Below are positions 1 to 5,509 of a stretch of DNA of 5,509 nucleotides, one piece after another (positions within the stretch are counted from its first letter, which is position 1; every line of letters starts with the position of its first letter). The position numbers and the translations under genes are program-made. A model generated the notes under the pieces. It saw only the letters and a list, made by a program, of their open reading frames with translations, was not told where the DNA came from and searched no databases. The stretch comes from an uncultured Methanomethylovorans sp. (GTDB lineage Archaea; Halobacteriota; Methanosarcinia; Methanosarcinales; Methanosarcinaceae): the NCBI GenBank assembly GCA_937968035.1, contig CALBTS010000205.1, positions 1 to 5,509 on the forward strand, given 5' to 3'.

Positions 1-983
1 CGGCTAATGTGACTTCCGGTACAGCTCCTCTTACTGTTTCTTTCACGGATCAGTCAACATATAGTCCCACACAATGGGCATGGAACTTCGGTGATGGGCA
101 GAATTCTAATCTTCAGCATCCTATTCATACTTATGGTTCAGCAGGCACCTATACTGTAACCCTGACTGTAACAAACTTCGAAGGATCCAATTCGGGAACA
201 AGAACAGGTTACATTACTGTAACAGAGCTGCCTGCCCCCATTTCCAACTTCACTGTCAATGTCACTTCAGGTACAGCACCTCTAACCGTTTCCTTCACGG
301 ATCAGTCTGTAAATACACCTACCTCATGGTCATGGAATTTTGGCGACGAAGCAACTTCTACTTCTCAGAACCCAACCCACACCTATACCAATGCAGGCAG
401 CTACACAGTTACTCTCAACGCAAGCAATGTTGGCGGCAGCAACATCAGCACGCAGGCCGGTTTTATTAATGTAACAGAACTACCTGCGCCCATTTCCAAC
501 TTCACTGCCAATGTCACTTCAGGTATTGTACCATTAATTGTTTCGTTCACCGATCAGTCTACGAATACACCTACCTCGTGGTCATGGAACTTCGGTGACG
601 GTAACACTTCGACTGTTCAGAATCCAACTCATACATATACAAGTGCAGGCAGCTACACTGTTACTCTCAATGCAAGCAATGTTGGCGGCAGCAACATCAG
701 CACTCAGACTGGTTATATCACTGTAACAGAAGAACCGTCTGCACCTTTAGCTGACTTCACGGCTGATGTGACTTCTGGTACAGCACCCCTTACTGTTTCC
801 TTCACGGACCAGTCTGCAAATACACCTACCTCATGGACATGGAATTTCGGTGACGGAGGAACTTCTACTTCCCATAATCCGGCCCACACATATACCAGTG
901 CAGGCACCTATACGGTAATTCTTAATGCAACAAATGCTGCTGGCAGCAACATAAGCACGCAGACCGGTTACATCACTGTGACC
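1..983 (+). repeat. Four tandem PKD-coding repeats, 252-bp period
   Basis: The units start at the window edge (partial), 225, 477 and 729. Units two and three are exactly 252 bp (84 codons) and the fourth is about 255 bp. Units two and three are close at the DNA level: a 32-base stretch at 420-451 recurs exactly at 672-703, and their boundaries (encoding ELPAPISNFT) are nearly identical. This points to fairly recent in-frame tandem duplication. More units may lie upstream. Confidence 0.92.
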
Positions 984-1673
984 TCCGCAAGTTCCGGTAG
1001 CTCCGGCAGTTCCCGTTCAGGCATCGGGACAGCCGTGATCTCTGATCCGTCTGCCGGGACCGTCACACCTACTTACACTGCTGTGAACCATATACTGGGT
1101 GGTTCCAGCATAGAATACGACCTATCCGGTACTGGCAGTCCCGTGCTTGGAATTACTTTTGATGCGAAGGACAATGAAGGTCTTGTGACGGCAACGGTGC
1201 AGGTGCTCTCGGACAGGCCGGCAGGTATCTCCGTACCACCGGGAAACCCATATCAGCTTATGAGCATTAATGTGGGAAGCAAAGGCACGATCTCTGGTAA
1301 CAATGCTGACAATATCCTCATTCATTTCAAGGTAAGCCGGGAATGGATAGAGGAGAACAACATCGACCCTTCAACCATCCGCATGACGCGTTACAACGAT
1401 GGAAAATGGGAAGAGCTGGCCACACAAAAAGAAAATGAAGATGAAGAGTATCTGTACTTCGTTGCAGAAACGCCGGGATTCTCTATATTCAGCGTAGTGG
1501 GTGATGAAGTAAAGGCAGTAAGTGAAGAAGCTAAGCCGGTTAAGCAGGAAATAGCTGAGGAAACACCTGAAGAACCTGTAACTGAAGAAGGAAAGGAAAC
1601 ACCCGGATTCACAGCAGCAATGGGGCTGGTCTTTGTATCTGTCGCTTTCATTGTAAGCAGAAGGTCCAGGTAA
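1..1673 (+). CDS. PKD-repeat surface protein with PGF-pre-PGF domain and PGF-CTERM anchor (5' end outside window)
   Basis: This is the 3' part of a secreted cell-surface protein. The frame is open to the left edge, and the GTG at base 9 is an internal Val codon of a PKD repeat (ANVTSG), not a start. Counting from base 9, four PKD repeats of about 84 residues fill codons 1-325, each with a W-x-W-N-F-G-D core and a HTY...AGTYTV strand. A Ser/Gly linker follows (326-340), then a PGF-pre-PGF domain (about 341-497), an acidic Glu/Pro linker (about 500-530), and a C-terminal tail with P532-G533-F534, a hydrophobic segment (535-550) and the terminal RRSR. In this family the PGF-CTERM tail is cut and lipid-anchored by archaeosortase A. 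PKD arrays usually act as rigid stalks or adhesion modules in S-layer-associated proteins. Many N-x-S/T sequons suggest N-glycosylation. The functional N-terminal part, if any, lies upstream, so the ligand is unknown. Confidence 0.93.
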   Translation, partial: ANVTSGTAPLTVSFTDQSTYSPTQWAWNFGDGQNSNLQHPIHTYGSAGTYTVTLTVTNFEGSNSGTRTGYITVTELPAPISNFTVNVTSGTAPLTVSFTDQSVNTPTSWSWNFGDEATSTSQNPTHTYTNAGSYTVTLNASNVGGSNISTQAGFINVTELPAPISNFTANVTSGIVPLIVSFTDQSTNTPTSWSWNFGDGNTSTVQNPTHTYTSAGSYTVTLNASNVGGSNISTQTGYITVTEEPSAPLADFTADVTSGTAPLTVSFTDQSANTPTSWTWNFGDGGTSTSHNPAHTYTSAGTYTVILNATNAAGSNISTQTGYITVTSASSGSSGSSRSGIGTAVISDPSAGTVTPTYTAVNHILGGSSIEYDLSGTGSPVLGITFDAKDNEGLVTATVQVLSDRPAGISVPPGNPYQLMSINVGSKGTISGNNADNILIHFKVSREWIEENNIDPSTIRMTRYNDGKWEELATQKENEDEEYLYFVAETPGFSIFSVVGDEVKAVSEEAKPVKQEIAEETPEEPVTEEGKETPGFTAAMGLVFVSVAFIVSRRSR

Positions 1674-1686
1674 ATACCGAATTTAT

Positions 1687-1740
1687 GGAAGGCAGCTACT
1701 GCCTTTCTATTCTCTTTTTTATTCTTTTGAATCTTTTTCT
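1687..1740 (+). terminator. Hairpin plus T-rich tract terminating the PKD/PGF gene
   Basis: Thirteen bases after the stop codon, AAGGCAG (1689-1695) pairs perfectly with CTGCCTT (1699-1705) around a CTA loop. A G-T pair and a G-C pair extend the stem to 1687-1707. A strongly T-rich stretch with several T runs follows to about 1740. Archaeal termination depends mainly on the T tract, so either element could end the upstream transcript before the transposon. Confidence 0.75.
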
Positions 1741-1750
1741 ATTATTTATC

Positions 1751-1768
1751 GCCCAACTTTGACATTTA
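1751..1768 (+). repeat. Left terminal inverted repeat of the IS
   Basis: This end begins GCCCAACTTTGACA and is inverted relative to 3139-3156, with mismatches only at the seventh and fifteenth positions. Similarity stops abruptly outside 1751, which sets the boundary. Confidence 0.8.
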
Positions 1769-1780
1769 AAAGTAATATAC
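1765..1780 (+). promoter_or_regulatory. Candidate TATA-box region for the transposase
   Basis: Two overlapping AT-rich TATA-like motifs occur here, TTTAAAAG (1765-1772) and TAATATAC (1773-1780). With the usual archaeal spacing of about 25 bases, initiation would fall near 1793-1803, just before the ATG at 1812. Assigned by motif and position only. Confidence 0.4.
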
Positions 1781-1781
1781 G

Positions 1782-1832
1782 TGTTCTTAGTTTAGTAGTA
1801 TTCGACCAAAAATGCCACCAAAACTAAGAACA
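1782..1832 (+). promoter_or_regulatory. 12-bp perfect inverted repeat flanking the transposase start codon
   Basis: TGTTCTTAGTTT (1782-1793) is the exact reverse complement of AAACTAAGAACA (1821-1832). The 27-base loop contains the ATG at 1812, and codons 4-7 lie in the right arm. In RNA read through from upstream this would fold into a strong hairpin around the start codon. A transcript from the element's own candidate promoter would begin at or after the left arm and could not form it. This resembles the known protection of IS10 and IS50 transposase genes from outside transcription. The regulatory role is inferred. Confidence 0.6.
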
Positions 1833-3039
1833 ATTGACATAATTCCCAACGACAATATATATTTCCCATCGGAACCATTCTGGCTGTAAACAAACTCTAT
1901 GATGTCCTTGACTTTTCCACTGTTTTTGGTAAACACAAGAGGAATGGAATTGATATCAACGACCTGCTGAAAGCTCTTGTAAGCTACAAGCTTACAGATT
2001 ATTTCAGCATAAGTAAGGCTCATGAATGGATCAATCGAGATGAAGTCCTTGAAATCTTTGGTCTTGAAGAATTCAGTGAAAGAACCCTTTACAGGGTTCT
2101 TGAAATCCTGGGAAACAATCGTGAAACGATTATTTCAGACATTCAGGACAGGTTATTTGGTAGATACGATTTTGAGCACACAAATATCAACAGGTAAACA
2201 AGAGACTGAAACAAGGTTCACTTGTTGTTTTTGATAAAGGAGCTCATAGCATAGGGAATACTGCCCTGATAAGGGCAGATGATATGCAGTATCTGACTGC
2301 AAGGAAACTCAATACAAGTGACGACAAGATAATAGCAAACTTCTGGAGGAATTCTCCTGAACTTATTGATCCGGAAGATGGCATATATTGTATAAAGATA
2401 GTTAAACCAAGCAGTTACAACTATTTCTATTTTTCAAAAAAGCTTCAGAAGGAGCAACTTGATTCTAAGGCAAGAAAAGTCATGAGACAAATGCAGGAAG
2501 TAAAAGACATACAGGAATCGATTACCAATAACAAGAAGCTTCCTAAAAGGTTCAGGATCAACAATCTGCTTGTTGATGTGTGTTATTCCCTGCAGACTAA
2601 GCTAGTACAACTTAATGAGCAAGAAGCTATCGAGCTTCTTGAGGAATATATAATAACAGGAAGAGAAGGATTTTTCTGCCTGAAATCGAGCAAGGATTTG
2701 ACAGTGAAACAAGCTCTTCAAACATACCGGAGAAAAGATTCCATCGAGAAGATAATCCATTCTCTCAAGAATGAGATTGAAATTAAACCGTTAAGAGTAT
2801 GGTCGGATGCTAGCATTTATGGTGCTATTATCATAGGGTTCATTGCACAACTGTTCATATCGCTGATGCGATATGAGTTCAAGGAACTCAAGCATAAGTC
2901 CACAAAGTTCATCAAAAAAAGCTTATTGAATTTGACAGTTACAGTCGATTTCCTGAAAAGTACTACAAAAAAGTACATTTACGCCAACTTTGATGCCATA
3001 AATACACTGATCTTAAGGCAAAATAGGACGATATCGTAG
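1812..3039 (+). pseudogene. IS4-superfamily DDE transposase, inactivated by frameshift and internal deletion
   Basis: Three pieces in three frames make up the gene. Piece one starts at ATG 1812 (MPPKLRTIDI...) and stops at 1887. Piece two resumes in another frame near 1865 (PIGTILAVNKLYDVLDF) and runs to a TAA at 2195 (DFEHTNINR). Piece three, in the third frame, is readable from about 2191 (QVNKRLKQGSLVVFDKGAHS) to TAG 3037. The first break looks like a one-base shift near 1863-1868. The second looks like a deletion near 2186-2196. The second catalytic Asp is at 2233 in VVFDKG. The signature Y-x2-K-x3-E-x6-K (tyrosine at 2725, glutamate at 2746) matches the IS4-superfamily YREK motif with Lys for Arg. 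The first catalytic Asp, expected well before VVFDKG, is absent, so the product cannot be an active DDE enzyme. The ATG at 2284 inside piece three is not a genuine start. Confidence 0.88.
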
Positions 3040-3124
3040 AAGTTCACATTAAATTATTGAAACTGTCAAATCGGTTTTCCTGACAAAAAAACAAAAAATT
3101 GGGCTAAAAGAGAAGACATTCACT

Positions 3125-3141
3125 TTATCACGGAGTGATAA
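3125..3141. other. Subterminal 7-bp hairpin in the IS right end
   Basis: TTATCAC (3125-3131) pairs perfectly with GTGATAA (3135-3141) around a GGA loop, overlapping the inner edge of the right terminal repeat. No matching palindrome is seen at the left end. It could be a transposase-binding or transcript-ending structure; its role is unknown. Confidence 0.45.
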
Positions 3142-3156
3142 CTGTCAAACTTGGGC
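3139..3156 (-). repeat. Right terminal inverted repeat of the IS
   Basis: Read on the minus strand it begins GCCCAAGTTTGACAG and matches the left end at 16 of 18 positions. The match ends at 3156, next to the AT-rich promoter region of the downstream gene. Confidence 0.8.
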
Positions 3157-3185
3157 TGTATAAAAATAGAGCCATTTTTATATAA
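3157..3185 (+). promoter_or_regulatory. Candidate archaeal promoter(s) of the lectin-domain surface gene
   Basis: Two TATA-like elements lie between the transposon end and the ATG at 3205: TATAAAAAT (3159-3167), almost touching the inverted repeat, and TTTATATAA (3177-3185). Initiation about 25 bases downstream would give either a leader of some 15-20 bases or an almost leaderless message. No Shine-Dalgarno-like GGAGG or GGTG is visible before the ATG, which fits a short or absent leader. Assigned by motif and spacing only. Confidence 0.45.
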
Positions 3186-3204
3186 TTAGTGTATATCTAT
3201 TTGT

Positions 3205-3294
3205 ATGGCTTTATTCATACACATTAAAATCTCAGTATCGTTTTTGACAGTTTTTTTCTTCTTTTCGATCTTATTTGCCGGAATCGGTAGTGCA
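3205..3294 (+). other. Signal peptide of the lectin-domain protein
   Basis: The protein begins MALFIHIKISVS, followed by a strongly hydrophobic core (FLTVFFFFSILFAGI) and a G-S-A-A cleavage region around residues 28-31, then the mature start TITVQ. This is a Sec-type signal. There is no lipobox cysteine and no twin arginine. The cut could fall after residue 30 or 31. Confidence 0.85.
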
Positions 3295-5509
3295 GCGACA
3301 ATTACTGTTCAAAATGTATCAGATAGTGTCACTGCCGCTGATCTGGTGAACATACTGCTTGGAGAAAATAGTAATGTTACTGTTTCCAATATCTCAATTA
3401 CAGGCAGTAATGCAGCAATCGGTCACTTCACTAATGGTGGCTCACTGGGATTTGATTATGGTGTTGCAATGAGTACCGGTTTAATCTCGAACATATCCAA
3501 TGATATGTCTAACTTTGCTAACACTAATAATAGTCAGCTAGGGGACAGTGATCTGAGTACGCTTGTCAATGATACTACTTTCGATGCCATTATTCTTGAA
3601 TTTGATTTTGTCCCTGAAAAAAGCAGTATCAATTTTAATTATCGGTTTAGTTCTGAAGAAAGTTTTACAGATGTGTATGATGATGCTTTTGGCCTTTTTG
3701 TAAATGGGGAGAATATTGCTCTGCTGCCTAATGGAAATCCAGTCAGTGTAATTAATATTGGAAATGGTACTTACTATGAGCCAGGTCCTCTTAATAATTG
3801 TTTTAATGGGTCCAGTATAATAATGACAGCTACAGCGGAAGTAGTACCAGGCACTTTAAACCACATGAAATTTGCCATTGCGGATGCAAGAGATGGTGTT
3901 TATGATTCGGGTGTTTTCATAGAGGGCGGTTCTTTCGTATCCAATACAATTCCTAATGCACCATCATCCCCTATGTGTGAAGGTGAGACGAATCCAACAG
4001 ATATAACAGATCTGACCCCTGAATTTAGCTGGACTTTCTCTGATCCAGATGTTGGTGATACACAGGGTGCTTACCAGATCCAGGTAGGAACAACAGAAGG
4101 TGGAAGTGATATGTGGGACAGTGGCCAAATCACAAGCTCTTCATCAAACAATATCTCTTATGCTGGCTCTGATCTGGATTACAGTACTACGTACTATTGG
4201 AGAATAAGAACATGGGATAACAATAATGCTGCTGGTCCCTATTGTGAGAATCAAAACTTCACAACTGCAGAAGAAATCCTCTCTCCTGTTGCCAATTTCA
4301 CAGCTAATGTTACATCTGGTTCAGCTCCACTTACAGTGAACTTCACTGATCTCTCAACCAACACACCTGCATCCTGGTTATGGGACTTCGGTGACGGGAG
4401 CACTTCAAATGATCAAAGCCCTACCCACACCTATACAAGTGGAGGCACTTATACCGTCAGTCTCAGTGCAACAAACACCGCTGGAAGCAACACAAGCACC
4501 CAAATGGATTATATCACTGTAGTGGTAGCGACCACTGTGAATGCTTCTCACGCTTCAGTCACTTATTATGAGAACGATAATATGACCGTAGATGCCGGTA
4601 TCAATGTAAGCGGCAGTTCTACCTTTATATCGGCCAGGGTCTACATAGGTGATGGTTACGTTGAAGGTGAAGACTTCCTCCGTTTTACCAACACAAGCAG
4701 TATCAATGGAAGCTTTAATCCGTCAACCGGTATCCTGTCCCTGTCGGGAAGCGGGAATGCGGCTGCATATCAGGAAGCTTTCAGGAATGTCAGGTACGAG
4801 AACATCAATGATGATCCCAATACCTCTGGCAGGAACATCACCTTCGTAATGGGCGACAATGCGATTTACCTCGAGTCTACAGGACACTATTATGAAAGCA
4901 TTTACTCCGGGTCTGTAATTTCCTGGACTGCCGCAAAAGCTTCAGCGGAAGCAAGGAGTCTTTCCGGTATGCAGGGATATCTTGCCACTATCCTTACAGA
5001 AGAGGAAAGCGTGTTCCTCGGATCAAAAGCCCCTGATAATGCATGGATGGGAGCAAACGATGTTGCTGTTGAGGGAGAATGGAGGTGGGTCACCGGACCA
5101 GAAAATACAACAGGGCAAGGTACTCTGTTCTACTATCAAAGCAATGGTACCACGTTGCCAGGATTCTATACTAACTGGAATGATAATGAACCTAATGACT
5201 TCGAAGCCGGGGAGGATTGTGGTCAGATCCTCGGTAATTCTGATGAGAAAAAATGGAACGATCTGCCTAATGGTGCTGAAGTCTACTATTACCTTGTAGA
5301 ATACGGCGGAATGCCGGATGAACCCACTCCGCAGCTTACTGCTACTATTGTTGTGAATGTGACTGCCGTAAATGATGCTCCTACAACTCCTGGAGCTTTC
5401 ACATCCCCGACAAACGGCCAGATAAAGCAGGGTAGTCAGTCCATGAGTGCCAGTTGGGGTATATCGACCGACCTGGAGGATGATGCTGTCAGATACGACC
5501 TGTGGTTCT
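3205..5509 (+). CDS. Large secreted modular protein: choice-of-anchor L, Fn3-like, PKD, cadherin-like with C-type lectin (3' end outside window)
   Basis: An ATG opens 768 codons that run off the right edge without a stop. The frame has a TAG at 3187 upstream, and the next in-frame ATG lies far inside the first domain, so 3205 is the start. Residues 1-30 are a signal peptide. Residues about 35-246 match the choice-of-anchor L pattern (STG, GDSDLS, DAIILEFDFVP, FSSEES, FGLFVNGENIALLP, FAIADARDGVYDSGVFIEGGSF). Residues 252-355 form an Fn3-like domain whose cysteines, C258 and C347, may be disulfide-bonded. Residues 360-440 are a PKD domain (WDFGDGST). Residues 443-557 are cadherin-like, followed by a C-type lectin domain at 561-702, the closing strand (TATIVVNVTAVNDAP), and another Fn3-like domain cut by the window. 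The protein is probably surface-attached and binds glycans or neighbouring cells. Proteins of this family usually carry a C-terminal anchor, which would lie beyond the window. The ligand is inferred only from the lectin motif. Confidence 0.92.
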   Translation, partial: MALFIHIKISVSFLTVFFFFSILFAGIGSAATITVQNVSDSVTAADLVNILLGENSNVTVSNISITGSNAAIGHFTNGGSLGFDYGVAMSTGLISNISNDMSNFANTNNSQLGDSDLSTLVNDTTFDAIILEFDFVPEKSSINFNYRFSSEESFTDVYDDAFGLFVNGENIALLPNGNPVSVINIGNGTYYEPGPLNNCFNGSSIIMTATAEVVPGTLNHMKFAIADARDGVYDSGVFIEGGSFVSNTIPNAPSSPMCEGETNPTDITDLTPEFSWTFSDPDVGDTQGAYQIQVGTTEGGSDMWDSGQITSSSSNNISYAGSDLDYSTTYYWRIRTWDNNNAAGPYCENQNFTTAEEILSPVANFTANVTSGSAPLTVNFTDLSTNTPASWLWDFGDGSTSNDQSPTHTYTSGGTYTVSLSATNTAGSNTSTQMDYITVVVATTVNASHASVTYYENDNMTVDAGINVSGSSTFISARVYIGDGYVEGEDFLRFTNTSSINGSFNPSTGILSLSGSGNAAAYQEAFRNVRYENINDDPNTSGRNITFVMGDNAIYLESTGHYYESIYSGSVISWTAAKASAEARSLSGMQGYLATILTEEESVFLGSKAPDNAWMGANDVAVEGEWRWVTGPENTTGQGTLFYYQSNGTTLPGFYTNWNDNEPNDFEAGEDCGQILGNSDEKKWNDLPNGAEVYYYLVEYGGMPDEPTPQLTATIVVNVTAVNDAPTTPGAFTSPTNGQIKQGSQSMSASWGISTDLEDDAVRYDLWF
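4282..4524 (+). other. Single PKD domain, paralogous to the repeats of the upstream gene
   Basis: Residues 360-440 (SPVANFTANVTSGSAPLTV..., WDFGDG, HTYTSGGTYTV, YITVV) are closely similar to each of the four PKD units at 1-983, including the NFTANVTSG opening and the TNTP loop. This shared module links the two surface genes as members of one paralogous family. Confidence 0.85.
4885..5310 (+). other. C-type lectin domain with EPN and WND motifs
   Basis: Residues 561-702 run from HYYES through ISWTAAKASAEAR, GYLATILTEEE, AWMGANDVAVEGEWRWVTG (the WIGL region) and NWNDNEPNDF to KWNDLP and YYLVEYGG. The calcium-site-2 ligands of mannose-type animal lectins all have counterparts at sensible spacing: E662, N664, E670, N685 and D686. 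The family cysteine is present in GEDC (C672), but its usual partner after WND is missing. Confidence 0.88.

Larger units (their letters stand above)
1751..3156 (+). mobile_element. Degraded IS element, IS4 superfamily (IS1634-like), about 1.4 kb
   Basis: A transposase remnant is bounded by imperfect inverted repeats: 1751-1768 matches the reverse complement of 3139-3156 at 16 of 18 positions. The outermost 13 bases match at 12 of 13, starting GCCCAA. The element sits exactly between the terminator of the upstream surface gene and the promoter of the downstream one. At 1406 bp it is shorter than typical for this superfamily, consistent with the internal deletion seen in its gene. No convincing target-site duplication flanks it: the left side ends TTTATC and the right side begins TGTATA. 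That suggests an old insertion or a later rearrangement. The IS1634-like assignment is from recall of transposase layout and is less certain than the superfamily. Confidence 0.82.
3061..3157 (+). repeat. Repeated end-like motifs near the right end of the IS
   Basis: AACTGTCAAA occurs at 3061-3070 and again at 3140-3149. TTGGGCT occurs at 3099-3105 and again at 3151-3157. In the second set the two motifs are adjacent and form the true right end. In the first set 28 bases of mostly A-rich sequence separate them. The first set may be a decayed duplicate of the end or an extra transposase-binding site. Confidence 0.5.

Noticed and set aside
9..11. GTG at base 9 as the start of the PKD/PGF protein
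   Set aside because: The frame is open to the left edge and the codon lies within the conserved ANVTSG motif of a PKD repeat, so the gene starts upstream.
1..983. Periodic repeats as a CRISPR array
   Set aside because: The 252-bp period is in frame, encodes PKD domains throughout, and has no short repeat/unique spacer alternation.
713..2023. Minus-strand ORFs at 713-907, 1122-1325, 1391-1651 and 1787-2023
   Set aside because: They are shadows of the PKD/PGF gene and of the transposase remnant, with no motif of their own.
2022..2234. 70-residue + strand ORF
   Set aside because: It overlaps the transposase N-terminal and junction region in a different frame and has no recognisable motif.
2284..3039. 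A free-standing 251-residue protein starting at ATG 2284
   Set aside because: Clear transposase sequence in the same frame continues upstream of this ATG, including the catalytic VVFDKG, so this is the C-terminal part of a broken transposase.
1745..3161. Possible 5-bp target-site duplication (TTTAT at 1745-1749 versus TGTAT at 3157-3161)
   Set aside because: There is one mismatch in five AT-rich bases, and the left copy is separated from the inverted repeat by an extra base; this is not distinguishable from chance.
1674..3204. The IS splitting one original surface gene into two
   Set aside because: The upstream gene has a complete C-terminal sorting tail and terminator, and the downstream gene has its own signal peptide, so the IS is intergenic.
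4649..5299. Short ORFs at 4649-4849, 4982-5299 (+) and 4902-5093 (-)
   Set aside because: They are out of frame with the long lectin-domain CDS, which reads as coherent cadherin-like and C-type lectin sequence across the whole region.

Overview
The window looks archaeal, most likely from a methanogen-type member of the Methanosarcinales. The evidence is a surface protein with tandem PKD repeats, a PGF-pre-PGF domain and a PGF-CTERM tail (the archaeosortase A signal), AT-rich TATA-like elements in place of bacterial promoters, start codons without a clear Shine-Dalgarno, and an archaeal-style IS4-superfamily element. The genus cannot be fixed from this window.

Layout, all on the + strand. Bases 1-1673 are the 3' part of a secreted, cell-surface PKD-repeat protein whose start lies off the left edge. 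It ends in a hairpin plus T-rich terminator (1687-1740). Bases 1751-3156 are a degraded insertion sequence with imperfect terminal inverted repeats. Its single transposase gene is broken by a frameshift and by an internal deletion that appears to have removed the first catalytic aspartate. An inverted repeat flanks the transposase start codon and may block translation of read-through transcripts. Bases 3157-3204 hold a promoter region. From 3205 to the right edge runs a second large secreted protein, open for 768 codons without a stop. It carries a signal peptide, a choice-of-anchor L domain, an Fn3-like domain, one PKD domain, and a cadherin-like domain with an inserted C-type lectin domain.

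The two intact genes form a tandem pair of modular surface adhesin or envelope proteins separated by a dead transposon. They share PKD modules that could recombine. The most notable part is the lectin domain of the second protein, which has the full EPN/E/WND calcium and sugar ligand set known from mannose-type animal C-type lectins. I see no multi-gene defence, metabolic or CRISPR system. No gene-free stretch exceeds about 170 bases apart from the decayed transposon itself.
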